NCBI GenBank assembly: GCA_949130495.1
Contig: OX422214.1
Coordinates: 256,250,187 to 256,314,186 of the forward strand
Direction of reading: 5' to 3'
DNA from: Sambucus nigra
Lineage: Eukaryota > Streptophyta > Magnoliopsida > Dipsacales > Adoxaceae
Length of the DNA stretch: 64,000 nt
Shown: piece after piece, positions 26,001 through 36,266 of the stretch
Numbering within the stretch: the first letter of the stretch is position 1
How the letters are laid out: each line of letters opens with the position of its first letter
Position numbers and translations under genes: made by a program
Notes under the pieces: model-generated
Told to the model about the DNA's origin: nothing
The model's input: the letters and a program-made list of their open reading frames with translations, nothing else
The model's database searches: none

Positions 26001-26678
26001 GTTCTTGTGCAAACCCCAGATAAGTTTCAGATGCTTGATATTAACCTCTGATTCTTTTGGAGTTCTTCTTTTGCTATCAACTGCAAATAAATACATAACG
26101 AGATATCAATAATACATTTTGTCAAACATGATGAAAGCATAATTTCATAAGTAAAATAAAATAAAAAATAAACCTATCCCGTTGCCATATGGGGGGCATC
26201 TGGGACCATTGTATACTCCATCACCAACTAAAGGGGCATATTGCCAATTTTTTATAACCAACCCATGTTCAAAATAATCTCTATTTGAGTCAGGGAGGTT
26301 AACTACAAGAGCCCTATTCAGAAACCTAGTTTTTAAGTAATAAATATTATCTAGAGTGGCCCACTTATAGCAGTACATAATCTCAGGGATCCCAATACGA
26401 GTCCCATGAGTTAGATTTAATTTGTGCACCCCATTAATTATTCTCCATGAATTGGGGGCTATTTTTGCAGGGACAAGATCAAAATATTGACAAAACTCAA
26501 GACGCAATGGATTTGGTGGAAAGGAAAAACCACATTCAGCAATAAAAAGACTTGGGAACCAATGTCCCTCAGGCAATCGGAAGTAATCTAAAGGCTCAGA
26601 AAGAACCTCTATAGTTACCCACGGAGGAATGGAAAAATAAGAACGAAATTTCTCAACAGACTCAACAATATAAACCAT
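23095..26678 (-). pseudogene. Antisense accessory gene of the Tat element, four exons, one stop
   Basis: Four open stretches join through three GT...AG introns whose phases all agree. Exons are 26678-26174, 26080-25440, 25354-24590 and 24438-23095; introns are 93, 85 and 151 bp (phases 1, 0, 0). The product would be 1084 aa from ATG 26678. The N-terminal ~165 residues (PPWVTIEVLSEPLDYFRLP, CQYFDLVPAKIAPNSWRIIN) resemble the plant putative gypsy-type transposon domain (Transposase_28-like). Residues ~170-380 are Ser/Pro/Lys-rich. Exons 3 and 4 are long Glu/Lys/Leu-rich coiled coils with an RG-rich patch near residues 834-846. A TAG at 25509-25511 (residue 359) interrupts exon 2. Function is unknown; extra antisense ORFs are known in Tat elements. 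Exon structure is inferred, not observed as RNA. Confidence 0.75.
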
Positions 26679-27090
26679 ACTGAATAAAAGAGAAGAAAAG
26701 AAAAAGATCTTACAGGAAGAAAGGAGGTCTGCTGACAACTAACGAAGGAAAAGATGAACGCACAAGAGAGAAGGAGAGAATAGAAAGCTTGAATGCAGAC
26801 AATTGGAAAACGTAGAAGACGGTATGATTACCTAAGAAGTTTAAATACTTTGCATTGGGAAGCGGCAAAAGAAATGATTACCAAAAAGAAACTACTGAAC
26901 TTCCGGTGGCTAAAAGGACAAAAACTGCACGGAGACCGAAGCGCTTATAAAAAATTCAAAAAAAGGGGCGGAAGCTGCGAAATGAGAAGGAAATTTGAAC
27001 ACAATGTTCCAGAAACCTAGGAAAGTCATTTAATATTGCCATATACCAAGAAAGAATGTTCCATACTCCTCAAAGTTCGAAATATGAAAC
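26679..27090. other. Putative leader/promoter of the antisense gene
   Basis: On the minus strand a CT-rich leader runs from about 26790 to the ATG. A TTATTCAG just before ATG 26678 could be a 3' splice site of a leader intron. A TTATAA-type element near 26946 could be a TATA box. A 75-codon plus-strand frame at 26793 has no recognised domain. Confidence 0.35.
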
Positions 27091-27102
27091 ATTGGGGGCT
27101 TC
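27091..27102 (+). other. Polypurine tract region of the Tat element
   Basis: ATTGGGGGCTTC lies immediately before the 3' LTR. It is short and G-rich, as in other Tat elements. Confidence 0.6.
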
Positions 27103-27681
27103 TGTTGATACCAAAATTAATATGCTGATGTGGACGAATAATACGAAGACACGTGTCAATCTACGTGGCACAATAGCAGCGAGGAAGTTCATTTCCCGAC
27201 CATCCATGATTCTTTCCGAGCAACGAGGATACACCGAGGAACTCTAGCGCACCGAGGAACTCTAGCGCTCCGAGGTACTCTAGTGCTCCGAGGAACTCCT
27301 GATCAACGAGCAACTATGGCGGTCCGATCTGCACCTCAGTCGTATCATTAATTGCCAGATAATCAACAGCTCAAATATTCATTGAATGATTATATTCTTG
27401 ACGCACACGCTGCATTAAATGTATTACCCTTTCACATGTATATCATTTAATGTATCGAACCTTTCATGTACAGCCTCAAGGCTATAAATACCTTGTATCA
27501 ACCCCATTCAAAGGGACCAGAATTTCTTAAGATAACTTGTAATCAAGAATTCTGCAAACATTCAGCAATAACATAACAGTGGACGTAGGCTTTATTCCTA
27601 GCCGAACCACTTTAAAAATCTTTGTCTTATTTATTTATCTGTGATTGAATAATTAGAGCAATCTAGTTTTTTACATCAACA
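27103..27681 (+). repeat. 3' LTR of the Tat element (579 bp)
   Basis: Same length as the 5' LTR, with nine substitutions by eye. It is followed by the second copy of the CCCGC target duplication. It includes the 18-bp array (27233-27304) and TATA box (27483-27490). Confidence 0.97.
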
Positions 27682-30102
27682 CCCGCATTTCTCATATTTT
27701 GCATAAAGCTTGTTCTGACGTAGTGTCTGCAAAACTTGCCTCAAATGCTCGGCGTGCTCCTCCTCTGTCTGGGAGTAAACCAGAATATCATCGATGAAGA
27801 CAATGACAAACTGATCTAAGAAATCCCTGAACACCCTATTCATCAAGTCCATAAACACTGCTGGAGCGTTGGTCAAACCAAAAGGCATAACCCGAAACTC
27901 GTAAGATCCATATCTCGATAAGAACGCAGTCTTTGAGATGTCCTCCTCCCTGATACGCAACTGATGGTATCTCGATCGTAAATAAATCTTCGAGAAGAAA
28001 GAAGCTCCTCTCAGCTGGTCGAATAAGTCATCGATTACAGGCAAGGGATACTTATTCCGTATCGTGACCTTATTCAACTCTCGGTAGTCCATACACAATC
28101 TCAGTGAACCATCTCTCTTCTTCACGAACAACACAGGGGCACCCCACGGCGAAGTACTCCTCCGTATAAACCCCTGACCCAACAACTGCTCAATCTGATC
28201 CCGTAACTCCCTCATCTCAGCTGGAGCCATACGGTACGGTGCGCGTGCTATAGGTCTCGTATCTGGAAATAAGTCTATGACAAAGTCTATCTCTCGACTG
28301 GGGGGTAGGCCTGGTATCTCCTGGAACACATCGGAATACTCCCTGACAACTGGGATCGAATCTAAAGGAATCACAACCTCCTTAGAGGTGTCCTCCTCTA
28401 TATAATACAAATGAGCGGTCGAACCTCCCTCTGGGCGAGGCATCGCCACTACAAACATCTCTTGCCCCGGAATGGGAAAAATAATGCTCCCACCGAAGCA
28501 ATCAATCATGGCTCTATAATCCGCGAGCCAATCCATACCGATGATCACATCATGAACATGCATATCTAATACCAACATGTCTGCAGGTAATACCAGACTA
28601 CCAATCTCTACCCCTACTCCCCGGCATATAAAGAAAATAAGTGACCCACTCCCCAATGGTGAGTCTACACACGTCACTGTGCTCTCTGCTGTGGCTAACA
28701 ACCCTAAGGCTTTCACAAAATGTGTAGCTATAAAGCAATGTGTTTCCCCCGTATCAAACAAAACCCGACCCATAGTACCATGGATAGGAAACATACCCTC
28801 AATCGCGGGTGGTGCCTGCGGAGCTGCTGCCTGGTGGACGTTATAGACACTTCCATACTGTAACTGTCCCTGCTGCATAGGAACTGCTGGAATGGCTGGA
28901 AGAGCTGGCACCTGGGCTGGAGCTGGGAGGGCTGGTGGAAAAAATGGCCTATGTGGCTCATGTCGAGCACCCTGCTGCTGCTGCGGGGCCCTGCCCCTAT
29001 CAGGACAGTCGTGGCGTTTATGTCCAGTCTTGCCACAAATGAAACACTTCCCCGGGAAGTTCCCCCCTCTATGTCCCTGCTGTCCCCGGCCCTGGTGGCC
29101 GTTATCGTTCCTTCACTGGCCCTGCTGGCCCTGCTGAAACTGCTGTTGACCATTCTGACCCTCCTGGTGCTGATGGCCGTTCGGACCCTGATGGCCCTGC
29201 CGGAAACCTCCCTGTCCGTGCCTGAAATTTCCTGACCTCAACATCTTGTGATCCCCCTGCTGGGTACCCTGATCACCCTGTCTCTGCCCCTGAACAGATT
29301 GTGCCCCACTGACACCATTTCCTCCAGTCCTGCCCTGATGGCTGGACTCTCCAGATCTCTTGCCCTTAGTCATGTGAAAGCGGTGATCCTGGCAATGGAG
29401 CAATGCAGCGTTAAGCACATCAGAGTAAGTGGCTAACGAGAGGTTCCCTAACAAATGCTGACGAATCCTCCATGTCAACCCGTCCGTAAATTTCTGTATC
29501 TTCTTCTCTTCCGTAGGTATCTCATCTGAGACAATATTCAGCAAATTGGTGAATTCGGCCTCATACTCGGCCACAGTCTTACCCTCCTGTCAAAGGTTCA
29601 TCAACTTCCTCCTCATTTCCGTGTGAACAGCAGACGGAAAGTACTTGCGGTCGAACCGCACCCAGAACTCCTGAATCGTGAGAGTATCTCTCTCCTCCAC
29701 GGTGGTAATAGACTCCCACCACTGTAGTGCAGATCCCACTAGCTTAAAAGTAGCTAGTACCTACCTCTGAACGTCAGTGCACTCATACATCCTCAAGTGC
29801 CTCTGTATATCCTTCCTCCACTGACTCGAAGCTACGACATCGGAGCTACCTGCAAACTCCGATGGGTGTGCTTTCTGGAAAGCATCACGAACACGTTCCC
29901 AAGCAGACGGGAATGCATGTGCCTGAACCGGCGCGTCTACTCGCGCCTGAGCTGGTGCCTGCTGAACTACGGCAAGTGCGGCATTTACCGCCTGGGCCAC
30001 AATGGCTGCAACCTCGGCGGCATTCATCGTGCCCTGAACTGGTCCGGGCTGTGGTTCTGGCGTAGCATTCCTGGGAACCCGTGGTACACGTCGTGGAGGC
30101 AT
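27682..30102 (-). pseudogene. Tekay gag-pol, 5' part: gag, zinc knuckle, protease, RT
   Basis: The frame starts at ATG 30102 (MPPRRVPRVPRN) and is cut at 27682 by the Tat insertion. It continues at 15282. Gag: Retrotrans_gag region (SALQWWESITT, EFWVRFDRKYFP, VAEYEAEFTNLL), a Gln/Gly-rich segment, and a CCHC knuckle [14 protein letters not shown] at about 29046-29005. Protease: [13 protein letters not shown] with DTG at 28755-28747 (GETHC replaces the usual GATHS). [27 protein letters not shown], and [10 protein letters not shown] with FIDD at 27798-27787. In the RT box SKIDLRSGYHQ the copy reads [11 protein letters not shown], so the catalytic Asp is Tyr (27984-27982). Stops are TAG 29761-29763, TGA 29590-29592 and TGA 29113-29115. 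I saw no frameshift. Confidence 0.92.
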
Positions 30103-30273
30103 TCTGAAACAAGAATAAAGTCAATAAGTTCGCAGTTATAAACTCAAAATAGCTGAAGAACGTAGCATATACAAGAGAATACAACAGTTCCTAAAATATA
30201 GGGCTCTACATCAAAGAAAGCTTAGCAGAAACATAATAAGCCGTACAGATCCTAAAGGACACTAGAACCTGAT

Positions 30274-30285
30274 GCTCTGATACCA
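30274..30285 (-). other. Primer-binding site (initiator Met tRNA) of the Tekay element
   Basis: TGGTATCAGAGC on the minus strand, two bases inside the 5' LTR. It is complementary to the 3' end of initiator methionine tRNA, the usual primer of Tekay elements. Confidence 0.92.
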
Positions 30286-30287
30286 CC

Positions 30288-33226
30288 TGTGACACCCCGA
30301 CTAATTAAATACCGGGTAGCTACTCCTTTATTAAGTTAATTCAAAATGCCAAGTTGGTTCAGTTAATAGCATCACTGTCGAAAACATTTTAATAATTACT
30401 AACCACCTAGTATTTAAAAGTAAGTGCCAAATTTTAAGTTAAGTCTGATTAACATGCAGTAAAAGAATAATGAAAGAATCACAACCATTCACTATAATGA
30501 AGTAATGAATAACCAACAACATAAATATAAATCCGGAGGAAAACTCCTCACAACAATCCCACAACTGAAAAATAATACGACAAGTCTGAATCCTGAATAA
30601 TTACATGCCAGAAGTCTGAATAACTGAAATAAATGAAATGTCTCTAAAAGAAATGGGCGACATGCCCTACAACTGATAACTGAAGAATATCGAGTCAAGA
30701 TAGATGAATCGTCTACAAGCAAAGTCCTGTAACTTCCACAAACAGCTACAGCTCGTCACCTGAATGAGAATCCTAAGCATGGTGTCCTTGTGGCTGGGCA
30801 CCTAAAATGGTTTTTACAAAAATAGATTTGAAAGCAAATGGGTCAGATCCCGAAAGTGGAAATCAGTTTAAAAACAGCAAGTGTTTTAATAACATTAAAA
30901 CATTAAATGCAAAATACATGTTAGGACGTGCACTCACATGAAATTCTCACCTCTCGACTACATATGCACTCCTAACGTACCGTACCCATCTATAAGACAT
31001 CCATATCTAACCAAACCGTAATAAGTTCTACCCCTTACTACTCGATTCCCATATTACATTCTAACGTTATCAATTAAATAGAGGGCTTTACATACACTCG
31101 GATTCTCAATTAGAAATACCATTCACTATTAGTTAACCCATTTTGTTTTCTCAAATCATTACCATAATATTATTCACAATATTAACATGAAAGTTCCCAT
31201 TAATTAAGTGTATAATATTCACGTCATAAATATACAATACAAGCACCCCGAGACTAACTGCGGTGCACACATACTCTGCTATCCATCCCGGTACATCACG
31301 TACATAAGGATCACGTATTCCGAATCTCTCAAGAATCGTTCTCAGATAACAACATCACAAATAATGGAAGCGAACACAGTCACATCACATAGGTCACGCA
31401 CATACCTGCGCTCCCACGATCAGCAGACTTATTAATATCCCAATAAGCCCTTCTATGACCTATGTTCATCGAGGTAACCAATCTAAATCCAGGAAACACA
31501 AGGATTAGAAGGCCCTAAGCGAACGTAAACCTCCCGTGATAACAAGTATGGTAGGTATGTCATACACATAAAATCAATATATATACTAAGTATGCACACC
31601 TCTTAGTAATTACCATAATATATTGGAGGTACACTTCTCATTCTCTTACCGACATATAATACTACACAATTTATATGTTCCCGGTTAATATAATAAATTA
31701 GGCCGTCAATAGTCCTCGCAACGTAATAGACACTCACGTCCTACTTCATATTTTCCCTTAGGTTCAAACTACACTTCTAGGTTTGACTCCTCATTATATC
31801 CCAAACATCCCAAATGTAACAATTAATCATCAAGGGAAGGTTATCTCTACATATACACAACGTTACGGGACACTCGGGATCAAAACAGGCTAAAAAGCCT
31901 AAGCTGTAAACTCGTTCGAAGTCTCGTTCGAACGAGGCTGTTCGAACGAGAGTTCGTTCGAACGAACTGGGCCTTCTAACGAGATCTCGTTTGAATGAAA
32001 GTCTTCGAACGAACATCTCTCTCGTTAGAACCCAAACTGTCAACTGGTTAGAAGCTCGTTCGAACGAGCTCGTTCGAACGAGCTCGTTCGAACGACCTGG
32101 GCAGGTCTTCTAACGAGTGGCCAGATTCGAGCCCAAAAATTCTAATCTCGTTTTTTCCAACTTTCTTCACTCCTAATCCCTCATAAAAATCGTTCCAACA
32201 TCAATTTAAGGTTCCTAATTAGTACTAAACATTCATGGATCATAACTAAACGTTTATATAGGGCCAATACAACTTAATCATCATCAAATCATCAAATCCC
32301 TTCATTTATCCCCCAAATTACATGAACATGAACCCTAAAATTTATAAATCATCAATGAGTCTAATAAATCCATTTTTATTTCATCCAAATTATAAATATC
32401 ATCAGAATAATCATCTAAATACAAATCTACATGCGATTCCTCATCAAAAATGTAATTTCTACTTCCAATTTAAATGGGTTTTTCATTAACTCCCAAGAAC
32501 ATACAATTTAATTGGGTTTCCTACGCATGGAAGAAGCATTCTCTATAAAAATGAAACTAAATCACTTGCCTTAAGGGTAACTCTAGATTTGATGACGAAT
32601 CTGATGAATGGTTCTCTCTCTCCTCTGCAGAATTCCTCCTCTCTCTCTCTCCAAGCTTTCTTCTCTAATGGTGGTAATAGAGGCTAGGGTTTGTGCTTTA
32701 GGAACTCTTTGGAACAAATTTCAATAACCTCCGTAGTCTATTTAATTATTAGTGGGCTTAGTGGGTTATTGTTAAATCAGATATTAATTCCCAATTTTCG
32801 TAGGTTTTAATTTCCAAAAATCCAAAATTACCAAACTACCCTTATACGTTGCCGGTATGGCCTAAAAATGCCCCGGGACCCAAACCAAACCCCCGGCTAG
32901 TGTTTTCTGACTATTTTGACCCTTCCGGACGCGTTGGCGCACTCAAAACGACCATACGGTTAATAGAACTAAAATTCACTTTTTAATTATCATAATATAA
33001 ACCTGACGCGACTGTCACACGCGTCTCAACAAAATTTCCAAATTTTCGTATTTCAATCTCACGACAAATTTCATAGTTTAATATTCATGTATAATCATAT
33101 ATGCACATTATATTCTAATACCAACTCGCATCTCGCTAGTATTTTAATTCGGATTAATTTCCAATTAATACGCATTTAATTTAATTAATCCCATAAATAA
33201 ATATCACAAAAATACGGGGTATTACA
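30288..33226 (-). repeat. 5' LTR of the Tekay element (2939 bp)
   Basis: Partner of 10098-13021 with the same termini, followed by target duplication AAGTT at 33227-33231. The palindrome cluster at 31911-32095 has one more 14-bp unit than the other LTR. Confidence 0.95.
31911..32095. repeat. Cluster of TTCGAA-centred palindromes in the 5' LTR
   Basis: Same cluster as in the partner LTR. Its end has three back-to-back units with TTCGAA at 32059, 32073 and 32087 (period 14), where the other LTR has two. Several other units have point changes (for example CTCGTTTGAATGA). Confidence 0.9.
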
Positions 33227-33231
33227 AAGTT

Positions 33232-33956
33232 CCTTAAATAAATCCCCAATCGTCACCTCCTCGCATCAAAACACACTCTCCTTGACCATCCCATTTCCTG
33301 CCATCACTTCTCCAAGCACCTCTACATATGTAAATCTAACTCTTCAACCACACGCATACCATCCAAGGAGACTACCATATGAAAAAATGCTAATAAATAT
33401 CAACCACGACTTAACACTCAAAAGAACATAAAACTCGACCCATTTTCCAGTGATCTATGGTAGCAGTCAACACCATGATCCGAAATGAAGCTCAACAAAC
33501 AGGAAGAAAATGATGGAGATCCAAGGTAGACCCAGACGATGACCATGAAGATGGTTGGAAAGTATCAAGGTCTCACTCGCACTAGGCAAATCCCCCATAA
33601 GGGATTGAACAGACCCCACCTTAATATTATTGTCCTTATCCGAGTAACAAACCACTTATTGATCTGACTTGAAGTGATTCAAAATGATGGAAATCAGCTG
33701 GAGCTTTGATTTGATGAGCAACAAGTAAGTAATTGCTTATTTTTTTTAAAAAAAATAAGGGGATGTGTAAGAGATAATATGAGAAGATGATGAGAAGGGG
33801 AAACGGGTATAAATATGTATTTTTTAGGGGAGGGAAACCAACATTTTTTTATATTTCAGATGGTTTTCAGCTTGAACCTTTTTGGGATGTTAGAAATGAG
33901 GTAACTCATTTTTTTCTCTTTCAAGGTTGCTTTTATTTTTCCATTTCTAAACTATG
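33232..33956. other. Flanking DNA right of the Tekay element
   Basis: No gene recognised. A 62-codon minus-strand stretch (33655-33467, CYSDKDNNIKVGS) resembles decayed LINE ORF1 filler in composition but has no diagnostic motif. Confidence 0.5.
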
Positions 33957-33960
33957 TTTG

Positions 33961-34324
33961 CACGAGACCGGCTCCTATGCGAGAGCAAATATGAAGGATC
34001 CCGTGGTTTTTTAAAAATAAAAAAACTTTTTTTGTATGGTTATAAACATTTCAGGGTACTCCTATAAAAAAATAGCTCAAAATATTATTTTTTTGCATTT
34101 TAAAAAAATGGGTCAATATTTAATAGTTTTTAAGCTGCTTAAAAACTTTCAAATATTGACCCAATTTTGTAATAACGCCAAAAAACATCATTTTGAGATG
34201 ATTTTTTAACAGGGGTACTCTGAAATGTTTATAACCCATATAAAAAATGTTTTTTTTTATTTTTTAAAAACAATCCCACACGAGAGTCCCTCATTTGGGC
34301 TCCCACACCTAAGTGACTCTCGTG
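33961..34324. mobile_element. Hairpin MITE, 364 bp, with TTTG target duplication
   Basis: Almost the whole segment is an imperfect inverted repeat centred near 34137. Ends are CACGAGA and TCTCGTG. Inner arms include GGTTATAAACATTTCAGGGTAC against GTACTCTGAAATGTTTATAACC, and GGGTCAATATT against AATATTGACCC. TTTG flanks it at 33957-33960 and 34325-34328. It has no coding capacity, and the superfamily is not clear from a 4-bp duplication. Confidence 0.7.
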
Positions 34325-34800
34325 TTTGCAGATCCCACCCATTTTAGGGTTCATCGCCGATGCATTTAGCGAATGAAATAAGATTTTGGGGCTTTATCTT
34401 TTATTTAAAAACTCTGAAACACTAAGATGTTAACCCCAAAACCCAATGACTTTTATATTGCAATTTTCTTCTTTTTGTAGATCTATGATGGCTTGAACAT
34501 CTATATTGTGTTTCTGTTTTGCAGATCTAATGTTTTGGTCGTATGGGGATTTGATTAGGCATAAATTCTTCCCATTTAACCCATCAATTTAGAGGCTTTT
34601 ATCTCGCTGCAAAGTGTATTTTGAGTGGATTTATCTCATATCATTGCTAATGACATTTCCTAGCTAGTACGTCGAGTTTTGTGTATTTCCTATCTATTTT
34701 GCAGGTATTCAGTGCACAAGGAAGGATCGACATCCTAATCCGAGTTCCAAACCAAAAGTTACAAATCTTCAAAAATACAAGGAGGAAAAGTTCCTGAAAA

Positions 34801-35040
34801 GATGGAACTGAACCGAATGGGTTGGAAAACAAGACAATCATATCTTGAGAAACTTCTTGTGAAGAACTAAGAGATGGAACCGAACCGAAGAGGAAGAAAA
34901 ACGAACCGATCCTATGCTTGAAAAACTTCCTGTAAAGCACTGAGAGATGGAACAAAACCAAAGAGAAGGAAAACGAACCAAACGGTTCAAGGAAAAACTT
35001 ATGTCCAAGATGGAACCGAATCGAATCACCTTAAGGGGAT
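34801..35040 (+). repeat. Diverged ~63-73-bp tandem repeat, four copies
   Basis: Copies begin GATGGAAC(C/T)GAACCGAA at 34801, 34873, 34946 and 35009. Each contains an AACTTCCTG/AAACTTCTTG segment. It lies inside the Athila-type LTR. Confidence 0.65.
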
Positions 35041-35520
35041 CGGTTCGGGTATCGGAAATTCGAACTTATCCACTTGTAAAATTAGAGTCTTGCATGGTTG
35101 AAACACTTAGAATCGTAGCTTATAAATTTTAAATCACCTCCCAGAAATTAAGAAGGCTTATAATTCGTTAGAGAGGAATTGTAATTAGTTTAATGAAGAA
35201 CAACAACAAGAAACCCTAGTTTCGATTCCAGTTTTGCAATTCAAGTAATTTTATTCCAATTCTTGCATTCATTATTGCAGTAGTTAATTCCTTAGTAAGT
35301 AATTTCATTCTTCTTCACTTTGATTCGTTAGTAAAAATATTTTCTTTCATTCAAACCACGTTTTCTTCTAGTTTTAATATGTCCGACAAAGTTTTCAAGG
35401 GCTGGGGTGCATGAACCCCACCCGATGTAATTCATGATAGTGGAAACAAAATTCAGAATTAAAACCTTAGATGAATTTTATCGTAGTTCATACGATACTA
35501 CTTTAATTCATCTCTAGCTT

Positions 35521-35690
35521 ACATACTGTGCGGGCTACGACCCCTCATACATGTAATACTTGGGAGAAATAAAGATCGAATTTTAATTCATCATTTGTTT
35601 ACATACGGTGTGGACTACAATCCCTCATATGTGTAATACATAGGAGAATTAAAAACCGAATTCAGTTAAAGCTTTAATTCTGAATCTAGT
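35521..35690 (+). repeat. 80-bp direct duplication in the Athila-type LTR
   Basis: ACATACTGTGCGGGCTACGA at 35521 and ACATACGGTGTGGACTACAA at 35601 start two diverged copies. Each continues through CCCTCATA, GTAATAC and GGAGAA. Confidence 0.6.
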
Positions 35691-36124
35691 ATCTTACGAA
35701 GTGAATAACTAAGGTGTGGGGGATTGTAACTCAAAGTTTTAGTCAATTCGTTCATATTTAAAGCTTTATCTTTCTTATTTCATATTTAAAGTTTTAGTCA
35801 ATTCGTTCGTAGTTCTGCAGTAGAGTAATTGCATTTCATTTATTCATAATTTTATTAATTAATCATTTTCAAAATTTCATTTAGTTAATTAGTTATTTCC
35901 CATCTCAATCATCTTTTTGTTTCTTTTTAGAGTCAAATTAGGGTTAACAGTCTTACCTTTGTCGTCACGTTCACTCGTCCTAGTTCCTTGAGGATTCGAT
36001 ACCCAGAGTAGCCATTATACTCCATAAGAGTGTAGTTAAAGTTTAGATTTTTGTATAGCGATTGGAAGCCGATAACAACTACTAGCATATTTACACGGAC
36101 GCTTGGTTTCCACCTCGATCAAAA

Positions 36125-36142
36125 TGGCGCCGTTTCCAGGGA
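36125..36142 (+). other. Primer-binding site of an Athila-type element
   Basis: TGGCGCCGTTTCCAGGGA closely resembles the Athila PBS consensus (TGGCGCCGTTGCCGGGG). It follows ACCTCGATCAAAA, which gives the LTR end at about 36121. Confidence 0.75.
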
Positions 36143-36266
36143 TTTAGGTAGACTTAGGTTAGATCAAGTCAATCTAAAAATTTGACCAAACATTTCCAAG
36201 AAAACCCAAAAACATAAAAAAATCCAAAAAAACATAAAAATTTCATCATCTCTTAAAAGGCCTTTA

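Larger units (their letters stand above)
15283..27681 (+). mobile_element. Tat-lineage Ty3/gypsy retrotransposon nested in Tekay RT
   Basis: 12.4-kb LTR element. It has 579-bp LTRs with ends TGTTGAT...ATCAACA, target duplication CCCGC at 15278-15282 and 27682-27686, and a TGGCGCCG primer site. The protein order is gag, protease, RT, RNase H, a second (archaeal-type) RNase H, integrase. The doubled RNase H, the long 3' region with tandem repeats and the antisense ORFs are hallmarks of the plant Tat lineage. The LTRs differ at 9 of 579 positions by my count (98.4% identity). Five in-frame stops in total, four in gag-pol and one in the antisense gene, make this copy defective. Confidence 0.95.
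10098..33226 (-). mobile_element. Tekay/Del-type Ty3/gypsy chromovirus, interrupted by a nested Tat element
   Basis: Complete LTR retrotransposon on the minus strand. It has two LTRs of about 2.93 kb, target duplication AAGTT at 10093-10097 and 33227-33231, an initiator-Met-tRNA primer site, a polypurine tract, and one gag-pol frame ending in a chromodomain. Chromodomain, iMet PBS and very long LTRs together point to the Tekay (Del) lineage of chromoviruses. The element is 10.7 kb without the nested insertion (15283-27681 plus one CCCGC copy). Nine in-frame stops and two altered conserved residues in RT make it inactive. Hand comparison of the LTRs gives about 63 substitutions, a 14-bp and a 1-bp indel, so about 2.2% divergence. 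Confidence 0.95.
34329..36121 (+). repeat. Probable Athila-type LTR (left boundary uncertain)
   Basis: The right end is fixed by the primer-binding site that follows. The left end could not be found because the partner LTR is not in the window. The stretch has two internal tandem arrays (34801-35040 and 35521-35690) and no open frame. Confidence 0.5.

Noticed and set aside
29797..30141. Plus-strand frame of 114 codons opposite Tekay gag.
   Set aside because: Shadow of the GC-rich gag frame; no independent evidence.
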